A DNA stretch of 64,000 nt from DATLLJ01 sp965229885 (GTDB lineage Bacteria; Acidobacteriota; Vicinamibacteria; Vicinamibacterales; CAVVIG01). Below the pieces are notes generated by a model that ran no database searches, had not been told where the DNA came from, and saw only the letters and a list, made by a program, of their open reading frames with translations. Made by a program: the position numbers and the translations under genes. Location of the stretch: positions 248,001 to 312,000 of the forward strand of contig CBDDJX010000002.1 of assembly GCA_965229885.1 (NCBI GenBank), in the 5' to 3' direction. Numbering within the stretch: the first letter of the stretch is position 1; the number at the start of each line of letters is the position of its first letter. Shown here piece by piece: positions 35,665-47,341 of this stretch.

Positions 35665-36549
35665 GTGACCGACCTGGTGTTCTTCCATGGGACGCTCATG
35701 AGCGTCTTCAATCGGCCCGGTCGATGCCGCATCGATCCCAAGCTGACGCCTGAAGGGCGCGGATGGATTCCGGCCGCCCTCTTCGACGTCGGCATCTATC
35801 CGGCCGCTATTCCCGCTTCGGCCAGCCGCGTTCGCGGTGAGATCTATCGCATGTTCGACCGCGTCAGCGTGCTCGACGTGCTGGACGAGATCGAAGGTTT
35901 CCGTCCAGGCCGGCCGGACGAAAGCCTGTATACACGCGTTGAGGCGCAGGTGACGTTCGACGACGGCCATGTCGCGAATGCGTGGGCATGTTTCTACAAC
36001 GCGCCGCTCGGCCGCGCGCAGCGGATCGAGTCGGGTGACTACCTCGAGTATCTGAAGGTCAAGGAAGGCATTTCAGAGAGCCCGTCGGCCGTCCTGGACC
36101 GCGTTGATGAAGTCGTTGATCACCGCGAACACGCGTTCCGAGGGCTCGATGCATTCGATGCCCGAACGGTAGAGCACGATCTCCTGTTCCACGTCGCTGA
36201 TGCTGCAGTGCGCGACGCGTCCCTTGACGACGACGGACCGGTCTCCAAGCGTGAGGCGGAATTCGTGAAGGGAGTCGAGCTGGAGGAGGAAGCCGGTTTC
36301 GACCCGACAGCCGCGGCGGGCGATCTCCTTGATCACCATCGGTTGGAAGACCATCACCTCGTCGTGCAGCTGGCCGAGGATCTGGATGCGCTCGGCGTCG
36401 CGCTTGTAGTCGGGCGCCACTGGGCGCCGACTATATCATTGTTCAATCCATCGGCGACGCCGGCTTCGACATGGCGAACATCGCCATTTCCGGGGGTTCC
36501 GGGACTTCCTGTTCCACCTCCTGCCCTTCGAACTCCATCGTATAGGTGA
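35665..36549 (+). CDS. gamma-glutamylcyclotransferase-like protein with run-on C-terminus
   Basis: From GTG 35665 the first ~133 residues form an AIG2/GGCT-like fold: VFFHGTLMSVFNRPGRC, GEIYRMFDRVSVLDVLDEIE and the C-terminal WACFYNAPLGRAQRIESGDY. The family would be expected to end near DYLEYLKVK (about 36066). Here the frame stays open another ~160 codons to 36549, running antisense through the PilZ gene. That tail has no family character. The native stop was probably lost by mutation or indel. The catalytic Glu expected in the family is likely in VLDEIEGF. Confidence 0.65.
   Translation: MTDLVFFHGTLMSVFNRPGRCRIDPKLTPEGRGWIPAALFDVGIYPAAIPASASRVRGEIYRMFDRVSVLDVLDEIEGFRPGRPDESLYTRVEAQVTFDDGHVANAWACFYNAPLGRAQRIESGDYLEYLKVKEGISESPSAVLDRVDEVVDHREHAFRGLDAFDARTVEHDLLFHVADAAVRDASLDDDGPVSKREAEFVKGVELEEEAGFDPTAAAGDLLDHHRLEDHHLVVQLAEDLDALGVALVVGRHWAPTISLFNPSATPASTWRTSPFPGVPGLPVPPPALRTPSYR
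36073..36420 (-). CDS. PilZ-domain protein, 115 aa
   Basis: A single short PilZ-like barrel: RIQILGQLHDEVMVFQPMVI, EIARRGCRVETGFLLQLDSL, HEFRLTLGDRSVVVKGRVAH and the closing YRSGIECIEPSERVFAVIND. The canonical D/NxSxxG strand is replaced by EIARRGCRVE, and no RxxxR is visible before it, so c-di-GMP binding is doubtful. It is preceded on the same strand by a degenerate receiver protein 22 bp upstream, suggesting a two-gene unit. Confidence 0.75.
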   Translation of the reverse strand: MAPDYKRDAERIQILGQLHDEVMVFQPMVIKEIARRGCRVETGFLLQLDSLHEFRLTLGDRSVVVKGRVAHCSISDVEQEIVLYRSGIECIEPSERVFAVINDFINAVQDGRRAL

Positions 36550-36853
36550 GCACAGGAATCCGGCGGGTCTCGTCGTCCATCTTCAACATCGACAGCACCT
36601 GGAAGCCGTCGCGGTCGTCGATCCGCATGCAGAGGATGATCAGGTTCGGCTGCACGCGTTTGATGTGCGAGTACGCGTGCTCGCTCGACTCGACGAACAC
36701 CACGTCGTAGTCGCCGGCGTCGAGAACCGTTTCGAGCAGCGTCAGCATGTCGGTGCCGCCGTTGACGATCACGACCTTCTGCGTCGCCGGCGACGGCGTG
36801 ACGATCTCGTCGGCAGTCGTGGCAAGAGCGATCGGCGTCGTGTTGGTCATCAT
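36443..36853 (-). CDS. receiver-like response regulator lacking the phospho-acceptor Asp
   Basis: 136 residues. After a ~25-residue leader the receiver fold starts with KVVIVNGGTDMLTLLETVLD and continues LIILCMRIDDRDGFQVLSML and VLTYT. The acidic pair at the end of strand 1 is replaced by N31-G32, and the phospho-acceptor Asp by Cys75. The switch Thr (T103) is kept, and a Lys-Pro (K130-P131) occurs near the end. It cannot be phosphorylated in the normal way and is probably a pseudo-receiver acting through protein contacts. It is followed by the PilZ gene. Confidence 0.75.
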   Translation of the reverse strand: MMTNTTPIALATTADEIVTPSPATQKVVIVNGGTDMLTLLETVLDAGDYDVVFVESSEHAYSHIKRVQPNLIILCMRIDDRDGFQVLSMLKMDDETRRIPVLTYTMEFEGQEVEQEVPEPPEMAMFAMSKPASPMD

Positions 36854-37042
36854 GATGGTCCGTCTCCACGGACGCTGATCTCATTTCAGGAATCGTGCCA
36901 CCAGGGGTCGCCAAGGATCGCAGCCATTTGCGCCTGTTTCGTCATCCGTGCGCCATCCGTTCCTGCGGCTGACCCCCGAAGGTGCCACTCGGCCCCAGCC
37001 GCACAACCTGTTGCGACAGAACGGTGGTCACCGCCTGTTGCA

Positions 37043-37062
37043 GCCGTACTCCACAGTACGGC
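37043..37062. promoter_or_regulatory. 8-bp inverted repeat before the aldehyde dehydrogenase
   Basis: GCCGTACT-CCAC-AGTACGGC, a perfect palindrome with a 4-bp spacer, ends 11 bp before ATG 37074. It could be an operator or a short hairpin over the ribosome site. Confidence 0.35.
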
Positions 37063-37073
37063 ACTCTCACGGC

Positions 37074-38592
<1,519 letters not shown>

Positions 38593-38645
38593 ACCGGCAG
38601 CCCGTGCAGCAGCATCGAAGCGTCGCACAGAGATACAATGTGCCG

Positions 38646-39242
38646 ATGCAGGATCTGATTAGGCGTCTGCTGGCGGCGCTCGGCGAGGATCCGGCCCGCG
38701 AGGGGCTCGTCAACACGCCGAAGCGCGTCGAACAGACCCTCACGTTTCTCACCAGCGGGTACCAGGCTGACGTCGACGCCGTGATCAACAACGCGCTCTT
38801 CACGGTCGACTATAGCGAGATGGTCATCGTCAAGGACATCGACTTCTACAGCCTGTGCGAGCATCATCTCCTGCCGTTTTTCGGCAAGTGCCACGTCGCC
38901 TACATCCCGAGCACGAAGGTGATCGGACTGAGCAAGATTCCCCGGCTCGTCGAGATCTTCAGCCGCCGCCTGCAGGTGCAGGAGCGGCTCACGAACCAGA
39001 TTGCCGACACCATTCTCGAAAAGGTGGTCCCACAAGGTGTCGCCGTCGTCATGGAAGCGACGCATCTGTGCATGTCGATGCGCGGCGTGCAGACGCAGAA
39101 CTCGTTTGCCGTGACCAGCGCCATGCACGGTATCTTTCGAGACAAGGCGCGCACCCGGATGGAATTCCTCGAATTGATCCGCCTCCGGAGCGGCGTTCCC
39201 GGCCGAGGCTCGGCCGCCGATCTCGCCTGCGTCGACGAATAG
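38646..39242 (+). CDS. folE: GTP cyclohydrolase I
   Basis: 198 residues from ATG 38646, the usual length. Zn ligands are the Cys and His of SLCEHHLLPFFGKCHVAYIP and the later Cys in MEATHLCMSMRGVQ. Substrate motifs GLSKIPRLVEIFSRRLQVQE and NSFAVTSAMHGIF are complete. It converts GTP to dihydroneopterin triphosphate, the first step to folate. The same frame is open far upstream only because the frameshifted aldehyde-dehydrogenase frame happens to join it; that fusion is not real. Confidence 0.97.
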   Translation: MQDLIRRLLAALGEDPAREGLVNTPKRVEQTLTFLTSGYQADVDAVINNALFTVDYSEMVIVKDIDFYSLCEHHLLPFFGKCHVAYIPSTKVIGLSKIPRLVEIFSRRLQVQERLTNQIADTILEKVVPQGVAVVMEATHLCMSMRGVQTQNSFAVTSAMHGIFRDKARTRMEFLELIRLRSGVPGRGSAADLACVDE

Positions 39243-39292
39243 GCGCGCCCTTCCAGCCCGTCATGGCCTTCCGTCCGTACTATACTGAGAGC

Positions 39293-39979
39293 ATGCACAG
39301 GCTGGCTGGCGTGGGGTTCATCGCCCTCTTGGCGATCCCTGTCCTTGCGCAGACCAGCCGCCCGGCGCGCCGGGCTCCCCGGCCGCCTGCCTCGGTACTC
39401 AAGAAGATCGCGCCAGAGATGGTGTGTCCCGCGCTGCTCGGAACCGGCGTGAATACGAAGCAGACCTTCTGCGACGTGATGACGGAACGCGATCCCGCGG
39501 CCGGGATCCTTATCAAGCTGCCGCCGCACAGAGGCCCGGTCACGCTGACCTTCGACCTGCACAACCGGCAGACGTATTCAGCAGAGCAGGTCAAAGCAGG
39601 ACGCGCGTTCGCCCGGTATACGGCGACCATCGGGGTGTTGACGATGGATAACACGTTGATCAGCCGGGCCGTGGTGCAGAGTGAATTCCGCATCGCGGCA
39701 GATCTGGTTGACCGCGTGGGCGGCGGCGCCGGTCCGGGCGGCGTGAAAGCCGTGGCGCCGACCGGTACCGAGGCGATCTCCGTGGCCATTCCCGGTACCG
39801 AAGACGAAGTCAGTATTCTCGGGGAGAAGCTGATGGTCGAGCGCGCAGACGAGAAGGCGACTTACACGCAGTCCGGCCGGCCGATTGCGGTCATCAGCAA
39901 CGTGATGGTCGAGTATCGTCCAAGGCCAGCCAGGCCGGCACCCAAAAAGAAAGGGCCGGCGGTTGCCCGCCAGCCCTAG
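39293..39979 (+). CDS. secreted hypothetical protein
   Basis: 228 residues from ATG 39293. The signal peptide MHRLAGVGFIALLAIPVLAQ is followed by an Arg/Pro-rich linker and a beta-rich domain (GILIKLPPHRGPVTLTFDLH, VGGGAGPGGVKAVAPTGTEA, ISVAIPGTEDEVSILGEKLM). It ends with a basic Pro/Lys tail (PRPARPAPKKKGPAV). Unknown family. TATACT lies 7 bp before the ATG, which would make a leaderless message if used. Confidence 0.65.
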   Translation: MHRLAGVGFIALLAIPVLAQTSRPARRAPRPPASVLKKIAPEMVCPALLGTGVNTKQTFCDVMTERDPAAGILIKLPPHRGPVTLTFDLHNRQTYSAEQVKAGRAFARYTATIGVLTMDNTLISRAVVQSEFRIAADLVDRVGGGAGPGGVKAVAPTGTEAISVAIPGTEDEVSILGEKLMVERADEKATYTQSGRPIAVISNVMVEYRPRPARPAPKKKGPAVARQP

Positions 39980-40005
39980 TCAACAGTCAACAATCTGCAA
40001 TCAGC
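39978..40005. repeat. degenerate 7-bp tandem repeat
   Basis: AGTCAAC twice, then AATCTGC and AATCAGC, filling most of the short gap between two convergent genes. AT-rich against a GC-rich background. Confidence 0.55.
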
Positions 40006-40014
40006 AATTCGTGG

Positions 40015-42120
<2,106 letters not shown>

Positions 42121-42410
42121 TATATCTCCTCGGGACAGCGCGAACACGGGCCACCCCGCTTCGCCTGTCTGTCAATGCGTTAAATGATAGATGGGAAAAG
42201 AGTTACTTGGAAAAGATTCAGTGAATGGGCCCCCGGCTGCGGCAAACGGGCGAAAAGTGTCAGCGAATGGGCATGGAGCGACCCAGCCAGCTCTGAAGGT
42301 CAATCCAAATTCCGAGGCGATAACGGGTGCAGCATCCAACCAATGGTTGGCCAAGCCGCTATCGGCCTAGACGAAGGAAGAGTTCTTAACGCGAGAAAAG
42401 AGGGACGACG

Positions 42411-43028
42411 ATGAAACAAGAGGGTTATGTCGCACGTCGTGTCGGCTGCTCTCTTCTCCTCACGAGCAAACCGCGGGTTCTCAGACGGCTCAAGGACGGC
42501 AGTCGCCTGATTCGGATCCCCGTGCGCGAGCAACATCGGCGCCAGCACATTCTCCAGTGGTTGGAGTTGCGCGAGATCCGCGTGCGCGTCGGACGCAAAG
42601 GGCATCGGCCCTCCGATCTGCGGCTCTGGACCACCTTGCGCGATCCCCGCACGGCGCCCGGCCTGGAGCTCGCCCAGGTGTACGCCCGGCGCTGGGGACA
42701 CGAGTGGTACTTTCGAGAGTTGAAACGGCAGCTCCGGAAAAGCGCGCTCCTGCAGAGTCACAGGTCGACACAGCGGCGCAGGAAATCGCGGCCCTGGTCC
42801 TCGCCAGCGCGCTGGTCAAGCCGATGTGGCTGACGTTGCAATTGGGCGAAGGACTCCTCACGAATCGACAGACCGATCACATGCTGAAGCGGGCGTACGC
42901 CCCACTGCGTCACGCCTCGACGACGCTCCCGCACGTGCCCGCGCGCGGTCCGGTAGCCGGTGACTCGCTGGCCACGTCTCCTGCAACCTCAGTCGGTCGA
43001 AGGACCTTGGCACTTTCAAGCCGTATGA
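42411..43028 (+). mobile_element. IS4-family transposase remnant (3' part)
   Basis: The C-terminal portion of a DDE transposase: REIRVRVGRKGHRPSDLRLW, then the catalytic-Glu region VYARRWGHEWYFRELKRQLR. A frameshift near 42750 moves to TAAQEIAALVLASALV, directly joined to KPMWLTLQLGEGLLTNRQTD with an internal segment missing. A further shift gives PQSVEGPWHFQAV-stop at 43028. The first half with the two catalytic Asp is absent. Upstream (42121-42410) and downstream (43029-43270) I see no gene, only chance frames, presumably more element debris. Confidence 0.75.
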
Positions 43029-43276
43029 CTCGCGATCACCGAATTTCCGAAAGGCATTGGTGTTAAGGGACCGTGGACGCATCAATAGCCGGCGCACTTC
43101 GAAGCCTGGAACCGCCAAGGCGGACTATCTCGAGCTCGACGACATGGGGATACTCGGCGTGACCCACATGATGATGTTGGATGCGAAGAACTTGGAGATT
43201 ACCGACGTCATTACAACACTTTTTCTCCTCTTGATTCCCAAGGGCGTCCGCCTTTCCCGTTTTATGATTGGTGGAT

Positions 43277-44263
43277 ATGTCCGTTCGGGATTTGATCATC
43301 GTAGGGGCCGGACCTTCCGGTCTGTCCGCGGCGATTGCCGCCAAGCAATGCGATCTCGACTATCAGGTGCTCGAGCAGGGCGTGCTGGTCAACTCGATCT
43401 ATCGCTTTCCGCCGCAGATGGTGTTCTTTACGACACCGGAGCTGCTCGAGATCGGCGGGCTGCCATTCGTCTCGCCGTATGAGAAACCGACTCGCGCCGA
43501 AGCGCTCAATTACTACCGTAAAGTCGTCGAGAAGTACGATTTACAGATCTCGTACGGCGAGAGCGTGCTGTCAGTGCAGCGTGAAAGCGATCAGTTCACG
43601 GTTGAGACGCGAACGGCTCGCGGCGTGCGGCGCGTCCGGCACGCGCACAACGTCCTGATGGCCATCGGCTACTACGACCATCCGAATCTGGTCGGCGTGC
43701 CCGGCGAGGATCTTCCCCACGTGCACCATTACTATTCGGAGCCGCACGCCTACTTTCGCCAGCGCGTCGTCATCGTCGGCGGCGGGAACTCCGCGGCGGA
43801 AGCCGCGCTCGAATGCTTTCGCGCGGGAGCGCACGTCACGCTCGTGCACCGGCGGCCCGAGTTGAAGTCGAGTATCAAGTACTGGGTCAAGCCGGACATC
43901 GAGAACCGCATCAAGCAGGGTTCGGTCGCGGCGCGCTTCAACACCTGTGTGACGGAAATCATGTCGACGTCGGTCGTCGTCCGAACGGCGGGAGCGGATA
44001 GGGATGACGCGCTGCCTGCGGATAGCGTCCTCTTGCTGACGGGCTACCGATCCGACTCGAATCTGCTGCGGACGGCCGGCATCCGCCTCAACGAACGCTC
44101 GGAGCCGACTTTCAATCCCGAGACGTTCGAGACCAACGTGCCCGGCCTGTTTCTGGCCGGCGGCGCCGTCACCGGCATGGACACCGGCAACATCTTCATC
44201 GAGAACGGCCGGTTCCATGGCGAGAAGATCGTGCAGGTGATTGCCGAACGACTCAGGCTGTAG
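43277..44263 (+). CDS. YpdA-like FAD/NAD(P)-dependent thiol reductase
   Basis: 328 residues from ATG 43277 (GTG 43271 and TTG 43268 are in frame just upstream). FAD-binding GAGPSGLSAAIAAKQ at the N-terminus, NAD(P)-binding VVIVGGGNSAAEAALECF in the middle, and a C-terminal FAD motif VPGLFLAGGAVTGMDTG. The YpdA group lacks the redox CxxC of thioredoxin reductases, as here. In Firmicutes YpdA reduces bacillithiol disulfide; in this organism the thiol is unknown. The gene follows the IS4 debris with no obvious operon partner. Confidence 0.85.
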   Translation: MSVRDLIIVGAGPSGLSAAIAAKQCDLDYQVLEQGVLVNSIYRFPPQMVFFTTPELLEIGGLPFVSPYEKPTRAEALNYYRKVVEKYDLQISYGESVLSVQRESDQFTVETRTARGVRRVRHAHNVLMAIGYYDHPNLVGVPGEDLPHVHHYYSEPHAYFRQRVVIVGGGNSAAEAALECFRAGAHVTLVHRRPELKSSIKYWVKPDIENRIKQGSVAARFNTCVTEIMSTSVVVRTAGADRDDALPADSVLLLTGYRSDSNLLRTAGIRLNERSEPTFNPETFETNVPGLFLAGGAVTGMDTGNIFIENGRFHGEKIVQVIAERLRL

Positions 44264-44330
44264 GCTCGAGGCTGCAGGCGCGCTGGCCATGGCGCCGGTC
44301 CAGAGCCCGGAGCCGAAAGTCCAGAGCCCG

Positions 44331-44963
44331 CTAATGCGCAACGTTGGACAGGCCAGGCGTGCGCGCCATGATGATCTTGATCTCGAGCAGCTGGACGAGT
44401 GATTCGGCCCGCGTCCGAAGGCTGTGATGCTCGAGGAGCGCCTGTTTCTCGAGCGGCTCGAGATCGAGATATTGTGCCAGCGTATTCACGAGGTCTTCGT
44501 CCCCCATCGCTGACGGAATCTTCGGGTCCGCTCCCTTCGACTCGTGCGAGCTGGCCAGCATCGCTTCGAGCTTCGCGCGCTGGCGGCGCACGGCGTCGCG
44601 ATCGTGACTGTCCAGGGGCGGCTCGGACAGAGGCTCGACCGACGCGCGGCGATAGCGGCGGGCGTGGTCCTCGTCGATGATCCGGAAGCGCTCCAAGCCG
44701 CGCAGCACGACGTTGTAGCGGCCGTCAGCGAGTTGCTCCACGTGCGTCATCAGCCCGCTGCAGCCGATCGGATAGATCGGCGGCCGCCCCTCGTTGTCCT
44801 GCTCCCACCCCGGGCGCAGCAGCACCATGCCAATCATGCGGTCGCCCGCAATCGCGTCCGATACCATGTCGCGGTACCGCGGCTCGAAGATGTGCAGCGG
44901 CAAGAACACGTTGGGGAAGAGGACGACGTTCGACAACGGGAACAGAGGAAGAAGATCAGACAT
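44331..44963 (-). CDS. LON substrate-binding domain protein
   Basis: 210 residues from ATG 44963 (an in-frame ATG at 44990 is possible). LFPLSNVVLFPNVFLPLHIF and RYRDMVSDAIAGDRMIGMVL are the LON N-terminal (PUA-like) domain; helical ERFRIIDEDHARRYRRASVE follows. No AAA or peptidase domain is present, so it is a stand-alone LonN protein, of unknown role, perhaps binding unfolded proteins. The IS630-like element lies about 36 bp upstream of its start and may have separated it from its promoter. Confidence 0.88.
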   Translation of the reverse strand: MSDLLPLFPLSNVVLFPNVFLPLHIFEPRYRDMVSDAIAGDRMIGMVLLRPGWEQDNEGRPPIYPIGCSGLMTHVEQLADGRYNVVLRGLERFRIIDEDHARRYRRASVEPLSEPPLDSHDRDAVRRQRAKLEAMLASSHESKGADPKIPSAMGDEDLVNTLAQYLDLEPLEKQALLEHHSLRTRAESLVQLLEIKIIMARTPGLSNVAH

Positions 44964-45000
44964 GGCGCCTGGTGCCAGAGTGCTCGCCATAGCTAGACTA

Positions 45001-46029
45001 GTACTTACTTGTACAGTTCGACGTTAATACGTAGACTGGCGGCATGGGCCGTCCAGTCACGGCGATTGTGTTGACGCCAGAAGATCGCGCCACGTTGACT
45101 CAGCGTCTGCGCGCGCCCACCAGCGAGCAGCGCGTGGTCGTGCGCGCGCGCATCGTGCTGACTGCCGCCGACGGGCAGTTGACCGACGGCATCGCTGAGC
45201 AGTTGGCCCTGCGCCCGGCGACCGTGAGCAAGTGGCGGCACCGGTTTGCGACGCAGGGCGTGGCCGGCCTGGCCGATGCGCCGCGCCCTGGCCCCAGCCG
45301 CCGCTACGACGCCGCGAGCGAGCGACGGATTTTGAAGCAGTTGGATGCGCCGCCATGGCATTCACTTGCGTCGTCGCCGATCCTGGTGCATCAGCACCGA
45401 CCCGGAATTTGCGCCCAAGGCCGCCGACATCGTCGGCTTGTATCTCGCGCCGCCCGCCAACGCGGTCGTGATCTCGGTCGACGAGAAACCGCACATTCAA
45501 GCCCTGGAACGCGCCCAAGGCTACCTGCGGCTGCCGAACGGCACGGCGCTGCGCGGCTTCAGTCATGAGTACCAAGCGCCACGGCACCAGTACGTTGTTC
45601 GCGGCACTGTGAATGTCGCGACGGGGCAGCTCACGGCGGGGCACTACGCCCGGCGGCGCCGGCGCGAGTTCCTGGACTTCATGAACGACGTGGTCGCCGG
45701 GTACCCTGACCAGGAGTTGCATATCGTGTTGGACAACCTCAACACGCACAAACCGAAACACGACCGCTGGCTCGCGCGCCATCCCCGCGTGCATCTCCAC
45801 TACACCCCCACGCGGGCCAGCTGGCTCAATCAAATCGAGTGCTGGTTCAGTATCCTCAGTCGGCGGGCCTTGCAGGGCGCAAGCTTCACCTCGGTGCCGC
45901 AGTTGCGCGAGGCCATCGACCGCTTCGTCAAGACCTACAATGCGCACGCCACGCCCTTCGAGTGGCGCAAGCGCGTGGTGCATTCCGTCGGGCTCAAGCA
46001 TTGTTACGCCGATTTGCGCAGCTAAGTAC
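45001..46029. mobile_element. IS630-family insertion, defective
   Basis: Terminal inverted repeats GTACTTA (45001-45007) and TAAGTAC (46023-46029) are flanked on both sides by TA (44999-45000 and 46030-46031), the target duplication expected of IS630/Tc1-mariner elements. The repeat extends symmetrically into the flanks (ACTAGTACTTA). It carries one broken transposase. The right end supplies the first base of the stop codon of the neighbouring VWA gene. Confidence 0.85.
45044..46025 (+). pseudogene. IS630 transposase, internally deleted
   Basis: The N-terminal HTH (ATVSKWRHRFATQGVAGLAD) is in one frame up to LKQLDAPP near 45355. It is followed by RRSWCISTDPEFAPKAADIV in another frame. The linker that normally joins them, about 40-50 residues, is missing. 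The C-terminal catalytic domain is complete with all three acidic residues: VVISVDEKPHI, LHIVLDNLNTH and ASWLNQIECWF. A deletion plus frameshift in the DNA-binding/linker part makes the product inactive, but the ends could still be mobilised in trans. Confidence 0.85.
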
Positions 46030-47333
46030 TAGTGGATTATTTTCGTCTTCTTATCCATGTAGTCCATGAGTACGTACCGGCCAAGGGTGTCGGGGGTCGT
46101 GAAGTACGTCTTGCCCTTGCAGATCTCCGCGACGCGGCGAACAAAACTCACCAGGTCGTAGTCGCGGGCCAGCATGAACGTATTGATCATGATGCCGCTC
46201 TTGCGGCAGGCGGCGACCTCGGCGCAGGTCTCGGCCACGATGAACGGATCGAGACCGAAGGCGTTCTTGTAGATGCGGCCGTCCGGCTGCGTCAGCGCCG
46301 ACGGCTTGCCGTCGGTGATCATGATGATCTGTCGCATGTCCTTCGGTTGCCGTTCGAGCAACCGGCGCGCCAGTCTCAGCCCCTCGCGCGTGTTCGTATA
46401 GTACGGGCCGACCCGTACGCGGCCGAGTTCAGCGAGCGGAATCTCCTCGGCGGAATCGTGGAAGAGCACGACCTTCAGCGCGTCGCCCGGATACTGCGTC
46501 TTGATGAGTTGCGCCAGCGCCATCGCGACGCGCTTCGCCGGCGTAAAGCGATCCTCGCCGTACAGAATCATGCTGTGGCTGCAGTCGAGCATCAGCACAG
46601 TCCCGCAGGAGCTCTGATAGTCGCCCTGGACGACCATCAGATCTTCATGAGTCACGGTGATACGGCGAGGTCCCGCCTGGGGCGGGGCCCCAGCGCCATG
46701 GCCTAAAGCCCGCGCTTCGCGCTGCGCGGCAGAGAGCAGCGTCGCACCGGCGTCGAGGTTCAGCGTGTCGCCGAACTCGTAGGCCTTGGGCGCGCCGGTT
46801 GTCTCGACGCCGGTCGCCTGTTCGCGCGTGTCGTGGCGGCCGAAGCTGCTCTTGCCGAGCGAGCCGAGAAGATCCCGAAGCGCGCGGTAGCCGAGGAAGT
46901 CGAGCGCTTTGTCGGTGACCTCGAACTTCACGGGCGCCTGGACGTCATCCCCAGGACCGTTGCCGCCGCCGCGGCCCTGCCGCTCCGCGCGCGCGGCGTC
47001 AAGATCCGGCGGCATAGAAATGTAGCCCTCTTCCGCCATGCGCTCGATGATGTGCTGGATCAGCTCCTCGAGCCTCGAACGCGCGTCGCCCTGATCGGCG
47101 TCCGCCGGATCGCCGAGCAGTTGTTCGATCGTTTCCTCCGGCAGGACGCCGCCGCCAAGCAGGGCTGAGAGAATCGCGTCGTGCAGCGCCTGCATCGTCC
47201 GCTCTTCCTCGTCCATGCCGTACGGGCTGTCGAATCCGCTGGCCAGAAGGAGATCGGAAAGCTTCGCGACGAGATCTTCGAGATCGACATCGCCCAGATC
47301 GTCGCCGGTATATTTCGTGTAGCGGTATCTCAT
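46029..47333 (-). CDS. VWA-domain protein, partner of the adjacent AAA ATPase
   Basis: 434 residues from ATG 47333 (MRYRYTKYTGDDLGDVDLED). The N-terminal half is helical and acidic; the C-terminal VWA domain has an intact MIDAS: LMLDCSHSMILYGEDRFTPA (DxSxS) and MITDGKPSA. It follows the MoxR/Mg-chelatase-like ATPase by 8 bp, the usual order of AAA-VWA chaperone pairs that remodel or metallate proteins. The TAG stop (46029-46031) is formed across the border of the IS630 insertion. Confidence 0.85.
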   Translation of the reverse strand: MRYRYTKYTGDDLGDVDLEDLVAKLSDLLLASGFDSPYGMDEEERTMQALHDAILSALLGGGVLPEETIEQLLGDPADADQGDARSRLEELIQHIIERMAEEGYISMPPDLDAARAERQGRGGGNGPGDDVQAPVKFEVTDKALDFLGYRALRDLLGSLGKSSFGRHDTREQATGVETTGAPKAYEFGDTLNLDAGATLLSAAQREARALGHGAGAPPQAGPRRITVTHEDLMVVQGDYQSSCGTVLMLDCSHSMILYGEDRFTPAKRVAMALAQLIKTQYPGDALKVVLFHDSAEEIPLAELGRVRVGPYYTNTREGLRLARRLLERQPKDMRQIIMITDGKPSALTQPDGRIYKNAFGLDPFIVAETCAEVAACRKSGIMINTFMLARDYDLVSFVRRVAEICKGKTYFTTPDTLGRYVLMDYMDKKTKIIH

Positions 47334-47341
47334 CGGGAAGC

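Noticed and set aside
42121..42147. Upstream start for the radical SAM gene and a TTGACA box further up as its promoter
   Set aside because: The ATG at 42120 has the better ribosome site, and no -10 sequence lies at proper distance from the TTGACA near 42170.
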